DNA of 17,509 bases from NCBI GenBank assembly GCA_022606135.1, contig JABYQN010000022.1:1-17509 (forward strand), read 5' to 3'. Below, one piece after another: positions 1 through 9,793 of this stretch (positions within the stretch are counted from its first letter, which is position 1; each line of letters begins with the position of its first letter). The notes under the pieces are model-generated. The model was not told the DNA's origin. It saw nothing but the letters and a program-made list of their open reading frames with translations, and did no database searches. This stretch comes from Fomes fomentarius (Eukaryota; Basidiomycota; Agaricomycetes; Polyporales; Polyporaceae). A program made the translations under genes and the position numbers.

Positions 1-1963
1 CCACCTGCTTCTGCACCTTCCAGCGACAGCAGGCTTGACTCGGTTCGAGCCGTGCGGGCTTCTTTCTTTCCCGTCCTTGTACTTGATGTCCCACATGGTG
101 TTAGAGTACTCTGCCGTTATGTCATCCATGACGATCCAATCACAGACAGCGTTCACAGCACGCAATGCGGGAGCGATGCCGGCGTCGCAGGCCGTCTTGT
201 GTGCTTCCAAGGAGTAGCGCTTGCTAAATTTCACGCACAAGGGGGACGGAATGCTCTCCTGCTGCCGATCGAAGACACACGTGAATTCGTGTCGAGTGCC
301 ACTATCGTCCACGTAGAAGTTCCGGAAGGGGAAGTCGGCCCGCGGTCCGCGTTCGGGGGGCATGACGGGGTAGCGCTCCTGCAGTGAATGTAGAGCGACG
401 CGTAGAGCAGATGGCCCGCTCTCCAGCTGCCAGCTCTGGGTCATTGGTGAGATGCGCATGGAGAGGGATACAACAGATATGTTCGACGATGGGATCACAC
501 CCATACACTGCGGCAGCGATAGCTAGATAGGGCCCTATGCTGGGTATGAGTGATGATCGTCTATCGGAAAAAGGAGACACTTGCCAAACTGCAGCACGAG
601 GACTGCAGGAAAGTTGATTTGATCCGCCGAGTAGTGACTTGAGGAAGTTGCGAACACCCACGTGAATAGCCTCAACGTAGGGATCGGTTTTGGTGGATGA
701 TGATGTCCTGTACATAGAAGACGACATTGGCATCCAAGCAACGAGCGCGGATGTGCCATCGTCGTAGATATCGGTCGAACCGATGTACCTCGTTTGGCAC
801 GGTAAAATGCCGCGAGGATGTCCGTGAACTCTTCCCGTCGTTCGCTCTCCTCTGCGAGAGCTGAGGCTGATGCACGGAGAGCATCATAACATTGGATGTC
901 CTAGGAGTGGGGGCGATCGACTGGATGTTGTAGCGAAGCTGGCACAGAGTCTCGTCCAGAAGAGACGGAGGGCCGACCACAGTAGATCTGTTGCCCCTCA
1001 GTATTCTGCGCCTTCTGAAACTGAGACCTCTGCGCCTGAGAAGACGGCGCAACAGAGGGAGTACTCTCGAAGTACCAGAGGCGTTGTGCTTTGAACAGGA
1101 GAGCTTGCAGCATATCTCTTTCCTTGTCTTCGTCCACAGATATGTGGAGGGGTTGGAACGCGAATAAGCTCCATACGTAAAGACGACTTACCGGGAGGAA
1201 CAATGACAAAATGCAGTTCCTGACGTGCAAACCCCACGGCGAGACGGAGTGCAAATCTAAGTAACGATCGACCTTCTGAAGAGTCGATACAGGGTGTGAA
1301 TCGACAGCATCTTTCAGCGCATCGGGGTGCGACCATTCGGTCCCTTCCGGAAACTCCAACATAGGGTTACCGCCTGTCATAGGTAATCGCAGGGACATCA
1401 AACCTACCCGATACACACTATGATCCTGCTTCCCTGATGGAAGGATGTCTTGGATGAAAGTTTGAGGGAGGACTTTGGCCTTGATGACACACTCCCGTGT
1501 TGCCACGTCATACAATGTGATGATGGGATAATGTACTACGTAATTCAGGAAACAGAATATAGTGAGCTCTATAATGACTCACCATGTCTTAAGACGAGAT
1601 GGAGATCCTCCTTCTGAACCTGCCTCAGCCATTCCTCATGATTGCGGCTCAGCAGTCGTTGAGGGCCTTTGGCCACTCGAATTTTTCGCGCAGAGCGGAT
1701 CGCACGGAGGACGGGTTAGCAATCACTTCTCCACTTATCTTGATGCTACTGGGTGGAACCTACAAGACAGTTCAGTGAGTATACTCAGAGACAGTTCGAA
1801 TGTGACAGGGTAAACATACAAGCCAAATCGAGTGGAAAAGTGGATCTTTGAGCCCCACCGCATCCTTGATATCCCATGATGATGCATCCGGAGGAACAGA
1901 CACTGATTCGATGACGTTGTCTTCAAGGCAGAGGTAGAAAAGTTCGATTTCCTTCGGGACCAT
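1..1963 (-). CDS. Crinkler/kinase-like protein (CRN-like), 3' part outside window, frame-disrupted
   Basis: Runs leftward from an ATG at 1963 (an in-frame ATG at 2014 is an alternative) and is cut by the window start. The N-terminus (IELFYLCLEDNVIESVSVPP) resembles the ubiquitin-like opening of basidiomycete Crinkler-like proteins. Later motifs occur in the order I expect for that family: QELHFVIVPP near 1220, IYCGRPSVSSGR near 980, FPAVLVLQFG then PYLAIAAAVYGCDPIVEHI (585-480), and LCVKFSKRYSLEAHK near 220, like the ATP-lysine strand of a kinase-like fold, followed by an acidic-hydrophobic hinge. Introns seen: 1760-1819, 1536-1582, one starting at 1191 with an unclear acceptor, and a GC-AG intron 535-584. 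At least four frame changes are needed (near 1668, 1246, 661 and 385); those at 1668 and 1246 are each repaired by one base in a G run. Family assignment rests on remembered motif order. It could be a pseudogene or an intact gene with sequence errors. Confidence 0.5.
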
Positions 1964-1988
1964 TGTAGGCGGAGAGATAAAATATGAC

Positions 1989-2037
1989 CGTCCTTTCCCA
2001 CATCCATAGATCATATACTGTCTGCCTAGGGGAGATT
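1989..2037. repeat. 49-bp near-repeat, copy 1 (Crinkler-like/OMA1 intergenic)
   Basis: The core CACATCCATAGATCATATAC is followed by CTGCCTAGGGG. It aligns without gaps to 3977-4025 with about six mismatches. It lies between the divergent Crinkler-like and OMA1-like genes, about 120 bases before the OMA1 start and overlapping the possible 5' leader of the Crinkler-like gene. Function unknown: it could be a shared promoter element, a small duplication, or debris of a dispersed element. Confidence 0.7.
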
Positions 2038-2155
2038 AAGCAATAGCGATGAGAGTTCGAGATATGTTGCGCGCCGGCGCTTCCACTACCAAATCGGGCA
2101 GACGCCCAATATGAATACTCGCGATCGCATTCGCATTGTCACCTTGCTTCGAATC

Positions 2156-3737
2156 ATGTTCTCGCGCTGTGCAAATTCCACCACTTATCAGAGCAACTCA
2201 GCGGCCACCACCTAAAGCTTCTCGTCTACCCAGCAGCCGCAGAGCATTCAACGGGCCGGGCGGCCGACCGCGCTACGTGCGCTTCAATGAAGACGGGTCT
2301 CCGAAAGGCCAGGGTGGGGGCACGGGCAAGCCTTGGGACGTCCGGGAGTGGGATACGGGCACGAAGGTTATGGCGGGCATAGGCACCTTTGCGGTGGGAT
2401 ACTACCTCTCCCAGTGAGTATGTGTCTATACGTTCGACCGCGAGCACACACATGCCAACCGTGACTATGACCATGCGCGAAGTCTCGAACAGGTTCCGGA
2501 GACTGGGCGGTGGCGATTTATGGACATCAGTCCGAAGTATGAGACTATGGTATGTCAGTCGCTTCTGTGCGAGGTGTTCATGCGGTGATTTGTGTTGAGC
2601 TTGCGGAAGCGTCGTACCAAGGTTTGTTGCAAGAGTTTGAGGGCAAGGTCCTCCCGCCGAATCATCCGCTCACGCGGCACATTCGCCGCGTCGCCAAAAG
2701 CATACTGGAGGCGTCCAACCTTGGCACGTTGGACACACCCGACCGAAGGGAAGCGAGCAGTCGTGGTCATTCAGCGGTTCACCCGAAGACATGCCCCCAG
2801 AAGTTGGCGGGCGAAGAAGTGGCGTCTGTTCGTTGTGAACGACGATTCGGTCGTGAACGCTATGGCAGCATATGGTCAGGCCTCTCTGGCGGTCACGGCC
2901 TGACTTGCCGTGTGCAGGCAACATCGTCGTGTTTACAGGCATTCTGCCCGTTGCGAAAGACGAGCACGGGCTGGCTGCTATTCTTGGCCACGGTGAGCGA
3001 TCAACCCACATATGAGCCGAGAATTGGGCTGAGTCCTCAGAGATCGGACATGCTGGTACGCCAGGGCATCCTCATGTCTCATTGTTAGTTGCCTAACACA
3101 TAGGACATGCATACACAGTCGCGCGCCACGCGTCAGAACTATACTCGTCCTACAAGGTCGTCATCTTCCTTGCCACGCTCATAGACGGACATTGGAACGA
3201 CGAGATTCCTCTACCAGTTGCCCAACTCGCGCAAACAGGAATTTGAAGGTCCGTATGAACCATTTTCAGAGAATCCTCTAACTATTCTATGGTGATTGAC
3301 CTCTGGAGCCGCTTCACTAGCGGACATCATCGGCCTGCGCCTCTCATCCCGAGCCTGTTTCGATCCTGCGGCAGTCCCCGAGTATGTACCCTCATGCCTC
3401 CTTCCTTCAGTCTATCCTGCTCATGCCCTCGTAACAACAGAATGTTCGATCGTCTCGGCCGGTTAGAACAAGCCCAGCGTGGACGACATATTGATTTCCT
3501 CACTACAGCGTCCGAGAAGCGTTCTCAGGTACGCAACGATCTCTTTGTGTGTGACCAACCTTGCTCATACATCCCTTCCCTACATATCAGGTGTTGCGCG
3601 AGATGTTGCCTGAGGCGTATGCAATCCAGGCCGCCAGTCCGACGTGTGGGTCTTCGGCAGACCACATGGCAGCCTTCCAGGATAAATGGACCGGTGCACT
3701 TGATCCAAATCGAATGTCGGAAGTACGTTGGGGTTAG
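2156..3737 (+). CDS. OMA1: OMA1-like mitochondrial inner-membrane metalloendopeptidase (M48)
   Basis: OMA1 is a zinc protease of the mitochondrial inner membrane that processes proteins under membrane stress. Exons by splice signals: 2156-2413, 2483-2549, 2600-2874, 2918-2992, 3041-3055, 3119-3248, 3321-3381, 3441-3528, 3591-3737, about 370 aa. Order: basic mitochondrial-type N-terminus, RPRYVRFNEDG, a hydrophobic segment (VMAGIGTFAVGYYLS), LEQVPETGRWRFMDISPKYE, VVNDDSVVNAMAAYG, NIVVFTGILPVAKDE, the zinc motif HEIGH assembled across a microexon, LPNSRKQEFEAD with the third zinc ligand, then SEKRSQ and LPEAYAIQAA. Start: ATG 2156 opens MFSR, but the following frame needs two bases (a GC unit) restored. 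Further frame changes fall in the variable linker (about 2739-2810) and near 3184. The His-Pro usually preceding the SEKR motif is absent. Either a decaying copy or an error-affected intact gene. Family call is firm; intactness is not. Confidence 0.87.
3041..3055 (+). other. OMA1: 15-nt microexon of OMA1-like gene
   Basis: The exon before ends with a His codon plus one base (2992) at donor GTGAGC. The exon is AGATCGGACATGCTG, preceded by CCTCAG and followed by GTACGC. The next exon starts at 3119 after ACACAG. Joined, both phase-1 junctions give H-E-I-G-H-A-V-A-R-H-A-S, the expected M48 zinc helix. Skipping the microexon keeps the frame but removes five residues including the catalytic Glu and second His. 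Confidence 0.8.
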
Positions 3738-3813
3738 TACGTACTACCTGTAACTGGTCGCAATATTTGCAATGGCAGAAACACATCTTTGACTGTGATC
3801 GTCGTGAATTACC

Positions 3814-3817
3814 AAAA
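3814..3817 (-). terminator. Pol III T-run terminator of tRNA-Glu
   Basis: AAAA on the plus strand is TTTT downstream of the tRNA 3' end, about 18 bases away, the usual minimal Pol III stop signal. Confidence 0.6.
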
Positions 3818-3834
3818 GGAACGTTTCATCAATT

Positions 3835-3906
3835 ATCCGACACGGGGAATCGAACCCCGGGCTATCGCGTGAGAGGCGATAATGTTAGCCACTACACCAT
3901 ATCGGA
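3835..3906 (-). tRNA. tRNA-Glu (CTC anticodon)
   Basis: Read on the minus strand, the 72-nt sequence forms a full cloverleaf. The acceptor TCCGATA pairs with TGTCGGA with one G-U pair. The D-arm/A-box is TGGTGTAGTGG. The anticodon stem ATCGC/GCGAT encloses loop CTCTCAC, giving anticodon CTC (reads GAG, glutamate). The T-arm/B-box is GGGGTTCGAATCCCC. There is no intron. A TTTT run on the transcribed strand at 3814-3817 fits a Pol III terminator. It lies between the convergent-facing 3' end of the OMA1-like gene and the RRP45 promoter, so its transcription runs towards OMA1. Confidence 0.96.
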
Positions 3907-3976
3907 TAGTATCTTGCACGCAAAGGCCACCTGATACCGAGGGTCCTTCACTCGATTACTGCAGCTGTTATATCTT

Positions 3977-4025
3977 CGTCCTCCCCCACATCCATAGATA
4001 ATATACTGTTTGCCTAGGAGAGACT
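3977..4025. repeat. 49-bp near-repeat, copy 2 (tRNA-Glu/RRP45 intergenic)
   Basis: Second copy of the 1989-2037 element, about 88% identical by eye and in the same orientation. It ends 29 bases before the RRP45 ATG and lies about 70 bases upstream of tRNA-Glu on the opposite side. The flanks of the two copies do not resemble each other, so this is not part of a longer duplication. Confidence 0.7.
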
Positions 4026-4054
4026 ACACTGCAGCTATAGGCAGTTAAACGACA

Positions 4055-5222
4055 ATGCCACGACCACCGTCGCCCTCCATCCCAGAAAAAGAATTTGTCT
4101 ATGGAGCACTCAAGCAATCTCTCCGTGTCGACGGCCGCGCCATGCTCGAGATGCGCACCCCGACGCTGACATTTGGGCCTGAGCTCGGCTGGGTTGAATG
4201 TGCCCTAGGCAAGACGCGGTGCGTGCTCCCACTTCCCTCTACAACCGCGACGTCACGCTGACTTGCGATCTATCCTGCACGCGTGTCTTCGTGATGCATT
4301 GTAACGCTGGGCGGCCCAAAAGGGTGCTCGCGCAAGTCGACGGGAAGATGGTGAAGCCTCCGCCAGAGCGGCCGCTCGAGGGCACGATCACGATACACTC
4401 GGAGCTCTCGCCCATGGCGTCCACCGAGTACGAGCCTGGTCGGTAGGTACGTATCTCTCGTTGATTTTGGGGGACGTGCTCAACGCGCGTGGGCAGGCCG
4501 TCGGACGAGGAGGTGACGCTCACGCGGATGCTGGACAAGGTGCTGAGAAGGAGCGACGCGGTGGACAAGGAGAGCCTCTGTGTGCTTGCCGGCCAAAGGG
4601 TGCGTCTGCTCTCTCGTAGCCTCCTTTTGCCCGTCGAAAAGCTCCTTACGAGGGCGGAATAGGTCTGGCACATCCGGCTGACGATCCACGTCCTGTCCGA
4701 TGCGGGGAACATGGTCGACTGCGCGTGCCTTGCAGGCATCGTCGCGCTCAAACACTTCCGGAGACCAGAAGTCGAAGTCGAGACGAGACAATTGTACGCC
4801 CTCCTCCTTCAATCTCACCTCTCCCTCTTTCCTTCTCATCCCTTCTCTCACCCTTTTCTCCCCAAACACCCCCTCTTACCCGCCCAACCTCAAACCCTAC
4901 AGCACCACCCCTCGGAACGCGCCCCAGTCCCGCTCTCAATCCACCACACGCCCTTCTGCCTCACCTTCGCCTTCTTCCCCGACACGAACACGCCCCCGCT
5001 CCTCGACCCCTCGCATCTCGAAGAGACGCTGAGCGCAGGCCTGCTCTCCGTCGCGCTCAACGCGCAGCGCGAGCTCGTCGTCGTGCAGAAGGCGGGCGGA
5101 GTGCCTCTCGCGCCGGAGGACGTGCTTAAAATAATCGACGTCGCGGTCGGGAAGGCGCGCGAGCTCGACAAGAGAAGCGGCTGCAGGAGGATTGGGCGGG
5201 GAGGCATGTCGAGGTTCGCTGA
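4055..5222 (+). CDS. RRP45: Exosome complex subunit Rrp45 (EXOSC9-like, RNase PH fold)
   Basis: Rrp45 is a non-catalytic ring subunit of the RNA exosome, which degrades and trims RNA in nucleus and cytoplasm. Exons: 4055-4218, 4323-4442, 4497-4599, 4663-4793, 4903-5222, about 280 aa, the usual size of fungal Rrp45. Motifs in order: SLRVDGRAMLEMRTPTLTFG, GWVECALGKTR, VLAQVDGKMV, SDAVDKESLCVLAGQRVW, DAGNMVDCACLAGIVALKHF, RRPEVEVE, ERAPVPLSIHHTPFCLTFAF, and the end RLQEDWAGRHVEVR then TGA at 5220. Start: the ATG at 4055 opens MPRPPSPSIPEKEF, as in related proteins. Two single-base problems: the 109-nt intron 4794-4902 joins out of frame unless a G is restored before GTACGC, and the last 15 codons are read only if one base is restored near 5173 (AGAAG for AGGAAG). 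Essential in yeast, so sequence error is more likely than loss. Confidence 0.9.
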
Positions 5223-5911
5223 TCGCACTGTCGCAGGAAGGTATGTACTGCGTGGATCCCGTCGCTGGTTCGCTCGGAAGCTGATTGGAGTGGTCCTTGC
5301 GGCCACAACTACAGCCTACCGGCGTTGCGGTTCGTTTTTGGTCTTGGTCTTGTTCTTGTAGCATATAGCCTGTCACCGTGGGAGGACACGCAAAAAGAGA
5401 GGGCGTCCGACGATTCGGAGGATCATCTTTGAAGTGAAGGGAATGCTACTGTTGTTGATCGCGTGAGGTGCGACATGATGAACGAGTGTGGTACGGTACA
5501 TGCGTCGGAAGTGTAGAATGTGGTATGGAGATCATATGCACTAGTGGTACAACACATGTCCATGTCATGACCAAGAATGCCACCCATGGGGGCTGTCACT
5601 ATGAGCAATCAGGGCAGCCCGCCGGGAACCTAGTATAATATCGACAAAGGAGGGGTATGGATTTGATCATCGTCTAAATCCGATGGAAGAGGATCCGGAA
5701 TAAAACCGAAGAAAGCAAAGCACAGCGACGACCAGAATGAGACGAAAACGAAGACGGAAACGAAGAGAGAGCCTAGAGGGGCTCTGCGCCATGGCCATGG
5801 CATAGCCACATCCCGCAACACGAAAGAAAGAAATCCAGGAGCAGAAAGTTGAGAACGCAAAGCCAGGGATGTTCGCGCGGACCGTGGCCGTTCAAGTTCT
5901 GAAGTTCAACG
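5223..5911. other. Convergent intergenic region
   Basis: Between the 3' ends of RRP45 (plus) and the membrane-protein gene (minus). The content is ordinary spacer with a purine-rich, low-complexity stretch around 5700-5775 and a small palindromic block (GCCATGGCCATGGC) near 5788. Short open frames here have no recognisable domain. It should hold the two polyadenylation sites, but no canonical AATAAA is clear. Confidence 0.4.
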
Positions 5912-8625
5912 TCAATGAAGGTCCAACAACCGATACGGCGGCGGCATCGGCCACTCCACATCGAATGCGTCCAGCCCCGGAGGCGGACTGTGCAGCGGCG
6001 GGGGAGGCGGCGGCAGCTGCGTCGTCGGGGGCAACGGCAGAGGTAGCGGCGGCGGCGGCGACGGCGGGGGCAGTGCACCGCGCCACGACGGCACACTCGC
6101 CGCGCGGGACGACGGCAGGCTACCTACAGGCGACCCGACGAGCTGCCATTGTCTCTGTCTCTGTCCCTGTCCCTGTCGTTGTTGTTGTGGGGGCTTCTCG
6201 ATCGACCCCCTCCGCGGCGAGGGACGCGGAGAGAGAGAGGTCGGGCGAGCGGGGGGACGGCAGGTCCGAGTCGTGGTAGTGGGTCGAATAGGGCGAGAGG
6301 GGCGCGTTGACGGACATGGAGTCGCACACCGTCGGGACGTCGCGGCGGTGCGCACGGTGGCGGTCGCGCTAGGATGTCGATGCAAGTCCACTTCGTGCAC
6401 CAGCTGCGCTTCGCGCTGTCTCCCCCTCCGCCGCCTCCTCCTACTCCTCCCACTGCGCCGACCGCATCCGTGCTGTCCTCGGTGTCCGAGAACAGCCTGC
6501 CCGGTCGGAGCGCGCCCGCGCGGGCGATAGAGACAGGCGGAGGCCGCCTCGGTCGAGTCATACGCGAGAACGAGCGATGCAAAGTGTCGATCTCACCACG
6601 ACGTCGCCCACCCTCTCCTGCCCCTCGGACGAAGTCGACTCCTGCCCGTGCCGATGTCCGTATCCCGTCCGCGCGGTTGCGCAGCGGCGCGCATCCACGA
6701 GCGCTGGCTGCGGTGCGTCCGGGTGTACGAGTGCTGGTACGCAGGGTGCTCCGGCGAGGCGAAGGACGAGGACGAGTATGAGGAGAAGGCGTTGAGCATC
6801 TGCGGGGAGCGGGAGCTGCTGGCGAGGGCGTCTGGGCGGGCGAGGAAGGGCCGGGCCGCCTGCGTCTCGCGCTCGCGTCTCGCTTTGCGCCGGGCGTGCA
6901 CGGTGAGCCGCCAGAGTAGGAGGGAGAGGAGGACGAAGCCGAGCGTGCTGAAGCTCGCTGCGAGGACGATGGTGCGGTGGGCGAGGCTCCTGGACGTTGG
7001 GAAGGGAGAGATGAGGCAGGTCAGTCGCGTGTATGCGCAGGTGAGGAGAAAGGGGAGGGAAAGACTCACGTCTCGCCGTTGGAGGGGGAAACGTCGGTAC
7101 GCTGCACAAATATCAGCACAGTGCCGCGACAAAGCAGAGACGGGGAAAAACAGCACGTACGGTTCAATAGGCCCTTGCGAGGGTGAGTTCATGGAGAGAA
7201 CCTGGGCATGCCCAATGTTCATCGTGCGTGCGGACGTGAGGATGTCCACCGGGTTGTTCTCGACTCTAAGCGTGTGGTTCGCCTCGAGCAGGCCCATGAC
7301 CGCATATATCACTTGCGCGCCGCTATTTGGAGCAGACAAACCGGCGTTCGGAGAGAGTGGCTGGGATGTCTGCCCGTCAATGGTGACGCTGAGCGGAGCA
7401 CTGTCTGGGTAGCCATACAGAACAATGCCTGAACCTATAGCGGACACGGCAGGACAAGTCAACCACAGCATGGAGAAGGCTGTGACTAGCGCGCCATACC
7501 CTGCAGTAAATATCTTTTTAGCCATGGCATCGCGACATTGATGAAACGTACTGTGAAGTTCATTTCCATTGCGCCGAGGCTGTTGTTCGTAGACCTACCC
7601 TGCCTGTCAGCACTTTGTCGCACAAGCACGATGCAACTGCACAGCAACTCACCGCGAATAATTTCCAACCTTCCAAGACACCTTATCCTGCGGCCACCAC
7701 TGGCACGTCGGGTCCGTGTGATCTATGACACCAGCGTCGTAGAGCTCGCTCGCAAAGGTAATCTGCGTGTCCACAGATTGGTCTGGGTAAACTTCCTTCC
7801 CGTACACTGCATGAAAGTCATAGGAATAGGAGACTCACGGAATTGATGTCGAGCCTGGGTCGTGTGGGGTCATTGCTCGTGTTCAGAATGCTGTGACCAG
7901 TATGAAGGCCCGTCGCATTGAATAGCACATGGTCCGCCGCTTCCTCCATCCCAGCTATGTAACCCTCGTGCATGGTGGTCTCACCATCGAGGGTAACCTG
8001 ATAGCTGCCCGACCAGTTCGATATCCCCCATTGACCCTGTTCATTAGGACCACAGGTGAGCACGCTCGAAGCGAAGCTATAAGCAAGATAGCGGGAGCAG
8101 TGGACGCACCATATGTCTGTTGCGGCGTGACGCCCAATGCATGCAGAAAGACACTTGATCAGTGGCCCCGAAGATTTGCTAGAAGGCGGCGAAGACGCCT
8201 TTGTGAAGACTCACCATTGCCCCACCATGAGAAGGTCATGCTCGCGTTTCCAGATTGGGTATTGTATTGTAGTGGTAGGTAGTCGGGTTTTGACTATAGT
8301 CAGATTCGGGTACGCCAGAGAACGTGTGGAGCGACCAATCGTGGTGCGCATTCGAATTTCGGTTCAGGGCAGAAGTGAGGAGTGGATAGGTCAGCAATGT
8401 TCCTTGAGGCTGAGAGGCCTGGGGAGGAGAGCGGTTGCTAACGTACCGGTTCGCCATTGAAGTCCATCTGCCAGGCACTACGGGGTATAGTCGAAAGGAG
8501 GGGACTGGTGTGGGAGACAGTGATATTGGTCGGCATCGCTCACTCGCAGTGTCGCACCTGGCACCAAGACTCGTCCAGCGGAAGTCGGTGTAGGCAAGGT
8601 TATATGCCACGGCGAGGAGGGCGGT
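5912..8625 (-). CDS. Two-lobed extracellular/single-pass membrane protein with long cytoplasmic tail, hypothetical
   Basis: A multi-exon gene read leftward; its 5' end is unclear (NITVSHTSPLLS begins near 8528). The first lobe contains NASMTFSWWGN (8225), LGVTPQQTY (8115) and GSYQVTLDGETTMHEGY (7990). The second lobe contains VIDHTDPTCQWWP (7720), NNSLGAMEMNFT (exon 7594-7552) and GSGIVLYGYPDSAPLSVTIDG (from 7434). These W/YG/LDG motifs recur in agaricomycete beta-sandwich membrane proteins. A transmembrane helix follows (TIVLAASFSTLGFVLLSLLLW, about 6970-6908), then a basic stop-transfer stretch and a Ser/Arg/Pro-rich tail ending at the TGA at 5912. Introns include 7435-7551, 7102-7160, 6990-7069 and 7555-7680 in part. 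Frame breaks near 8252, 7551 and 7160 each fit one missing base; the tail also changes frame. Probably a surface sensor or adhesion protein; function unknown. Confidence 0.55.
5930..6260. repeat. Low-complexity GCGGCG-rich and TCTCTGTCCCTG-type block
   Basis: Within the tail of the membrane-protein gene. Imperfect GGC/GCG triplets (5938-6075) and short TCTGTCCCTGTC repeats (6150-6180) give Ala/Gly, Pro or Arg-Asp runs depending on frame. All six frames stay open here because of composition, so long open frames in this block are not evidence of genes. The true tail frame is uncertain. Confidence 0.5.
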
Positions 8626-9611
8626 CGGACGAATGAGGGGGCGGGGCAGAGCCTGAGCGTGTCGTCAGCCATGGGAAGTTGTTGGGGGCGGATTCCGAGC
8701 AGGCAGACACCGCCTCTGGGCAAGGGAGACAGGTCTCAGCGCAAGATCATGCATCAGGCGTGGAATATCAATGAATCTTGCTGTCCGTCACCAATCATCC
8801 TAGGCGGGCGACAAACTCGGAAGGCCCGTCGGTCAAGCTCGGAGGGGCGCCTGCCATCGCTGTCGCGGGAAAGGAGGTCGGCCGGTGGTGAGGCAGGTGA
8901 GTTGCCCACCGCCAATGAAATTGACGATGTTTCAGCGTGCTAAGGCCGTGCATCGTGCCGGTGCAAAGCCTTACGATGTGCGGGCTACCAGCGTTCAAGT
9001 AAGCTTTGTGCGGTGCAAGAACGGATCGTGCGTACGTACACAGTCCCAACCTTCTTTGTCCCACGTCTGTAGACGCGAACAATCCACGCCACAAACGCTT
9101 GCAATTGCCAGCCATCTTCTCTTCTCCTCGACATGAGTGAGAGCCACTGAGCTTGTGCTATCGACAGCGTCCAACTCCACGAGCTCGTCCCCTTTCAAAG
9201 CGGCAGGATGTTCAACTCGAGAGCTAGAGCTCCTAGCGCCACGGGGCTATGCTCATCAACAGCACGCTACAGTCCAGACTGGTTGAACTCTCCTCTCACC
9301 GGGCTCTATGAGAACGGTGTTTCATCTCAGGTTCAGCATCGCCAACTTGAAAATTGCGACTTGGACTGAATGACTCACTTGCCACTCACCAACGGACTTC
9401 ATACTGTGCCGGCAGACGCATTGCAAGCCATCGGCCTTCTAGACATCGGCTTAGAGGTTTACATACATGTTGACTGGGATGGATGACCCCGTGGTACAGT
9501 GCTCACGGACGATATAAGACCGGAGTTCTGAAGACACGACGCTCAGAGTCTAGTTCAAAATCAATGCTTTAGACGCTCTTCTATGCCATCAATGGCTTTC
9601 CAGATTTGGGA

Positions 9612-9621
9612 GTGACGTCAC
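9612..9621. promoter_or_regulatory. CRE-like palindrome GTGACGTCAC
   Basis: A perfect 10-bp palindrome containing TGACGTCA, the consensus site of CREB/ATF-type bZIP factors in fungi. It is more than 900 bases from either flanking gene, so a regulatory role is only a possibility. Confidence 0.3.
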
Positions 9622-9793
9622 CCGCAATTTGTGGCACTGGCAACATGAATTACCATGCCACCCAATAGTCATTGGACTAGCTCTCGCCGCTGTCTCTCTG
9701 CAGTGTTACAGATCCCGCCCCCGAAGTGCGGCGAACATCTGTTCATTTCCCTGCAACCGGAAGGCAAGTCCCACTTGCTTCTCAAAAATCTCG

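Noticed and set aside
40..60. B-box-like GGTTCGAGCC suggesting a tRNA
   Set aside because: No acceptor stem, A-box or cloverleaf around it; it falls in the Crinkler-like coding region.
4711..5361. 216-residue open frame as the RRP45 C-terminal exon
   Set aside because: It reads through a pyrimidine-rich 109-nt intron and past the true end; the conserved RLQEDWAGRHVEVR terminus is in another frame ending at 5222.
5869..6582. Several Ala-, Pro- and Arg-rich open frames on both strands
   Set aside because: Triplet-rich low complexity keeps all frames open; only the minus-strand tail is supported by continuity with the upstream exons.
6648..7412. 254-residue plus-strand open frame
   Set aside because: Lies opposite the exons and introns of the minus-strand membrane-protein gene; Arg/Cys-rich composition, no domain, a G+C-driven shadow.
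6593..7525. 310-residue minus open frame taken as a stand-alone gene
   Set aside because: It reads through three introns with clear GT-AG borders (7435-7551, 7102-7160, 6990-7069); the second lobe's first strands lie upstream of it. Kept only as an alternative-start finding.
8795..9136. Overlapping 83-106 residue frames near 9 kb as a gene
   Set aside because: No recognisable motif, no consistent exon structure, and the frames overlap each other on opposite strands.
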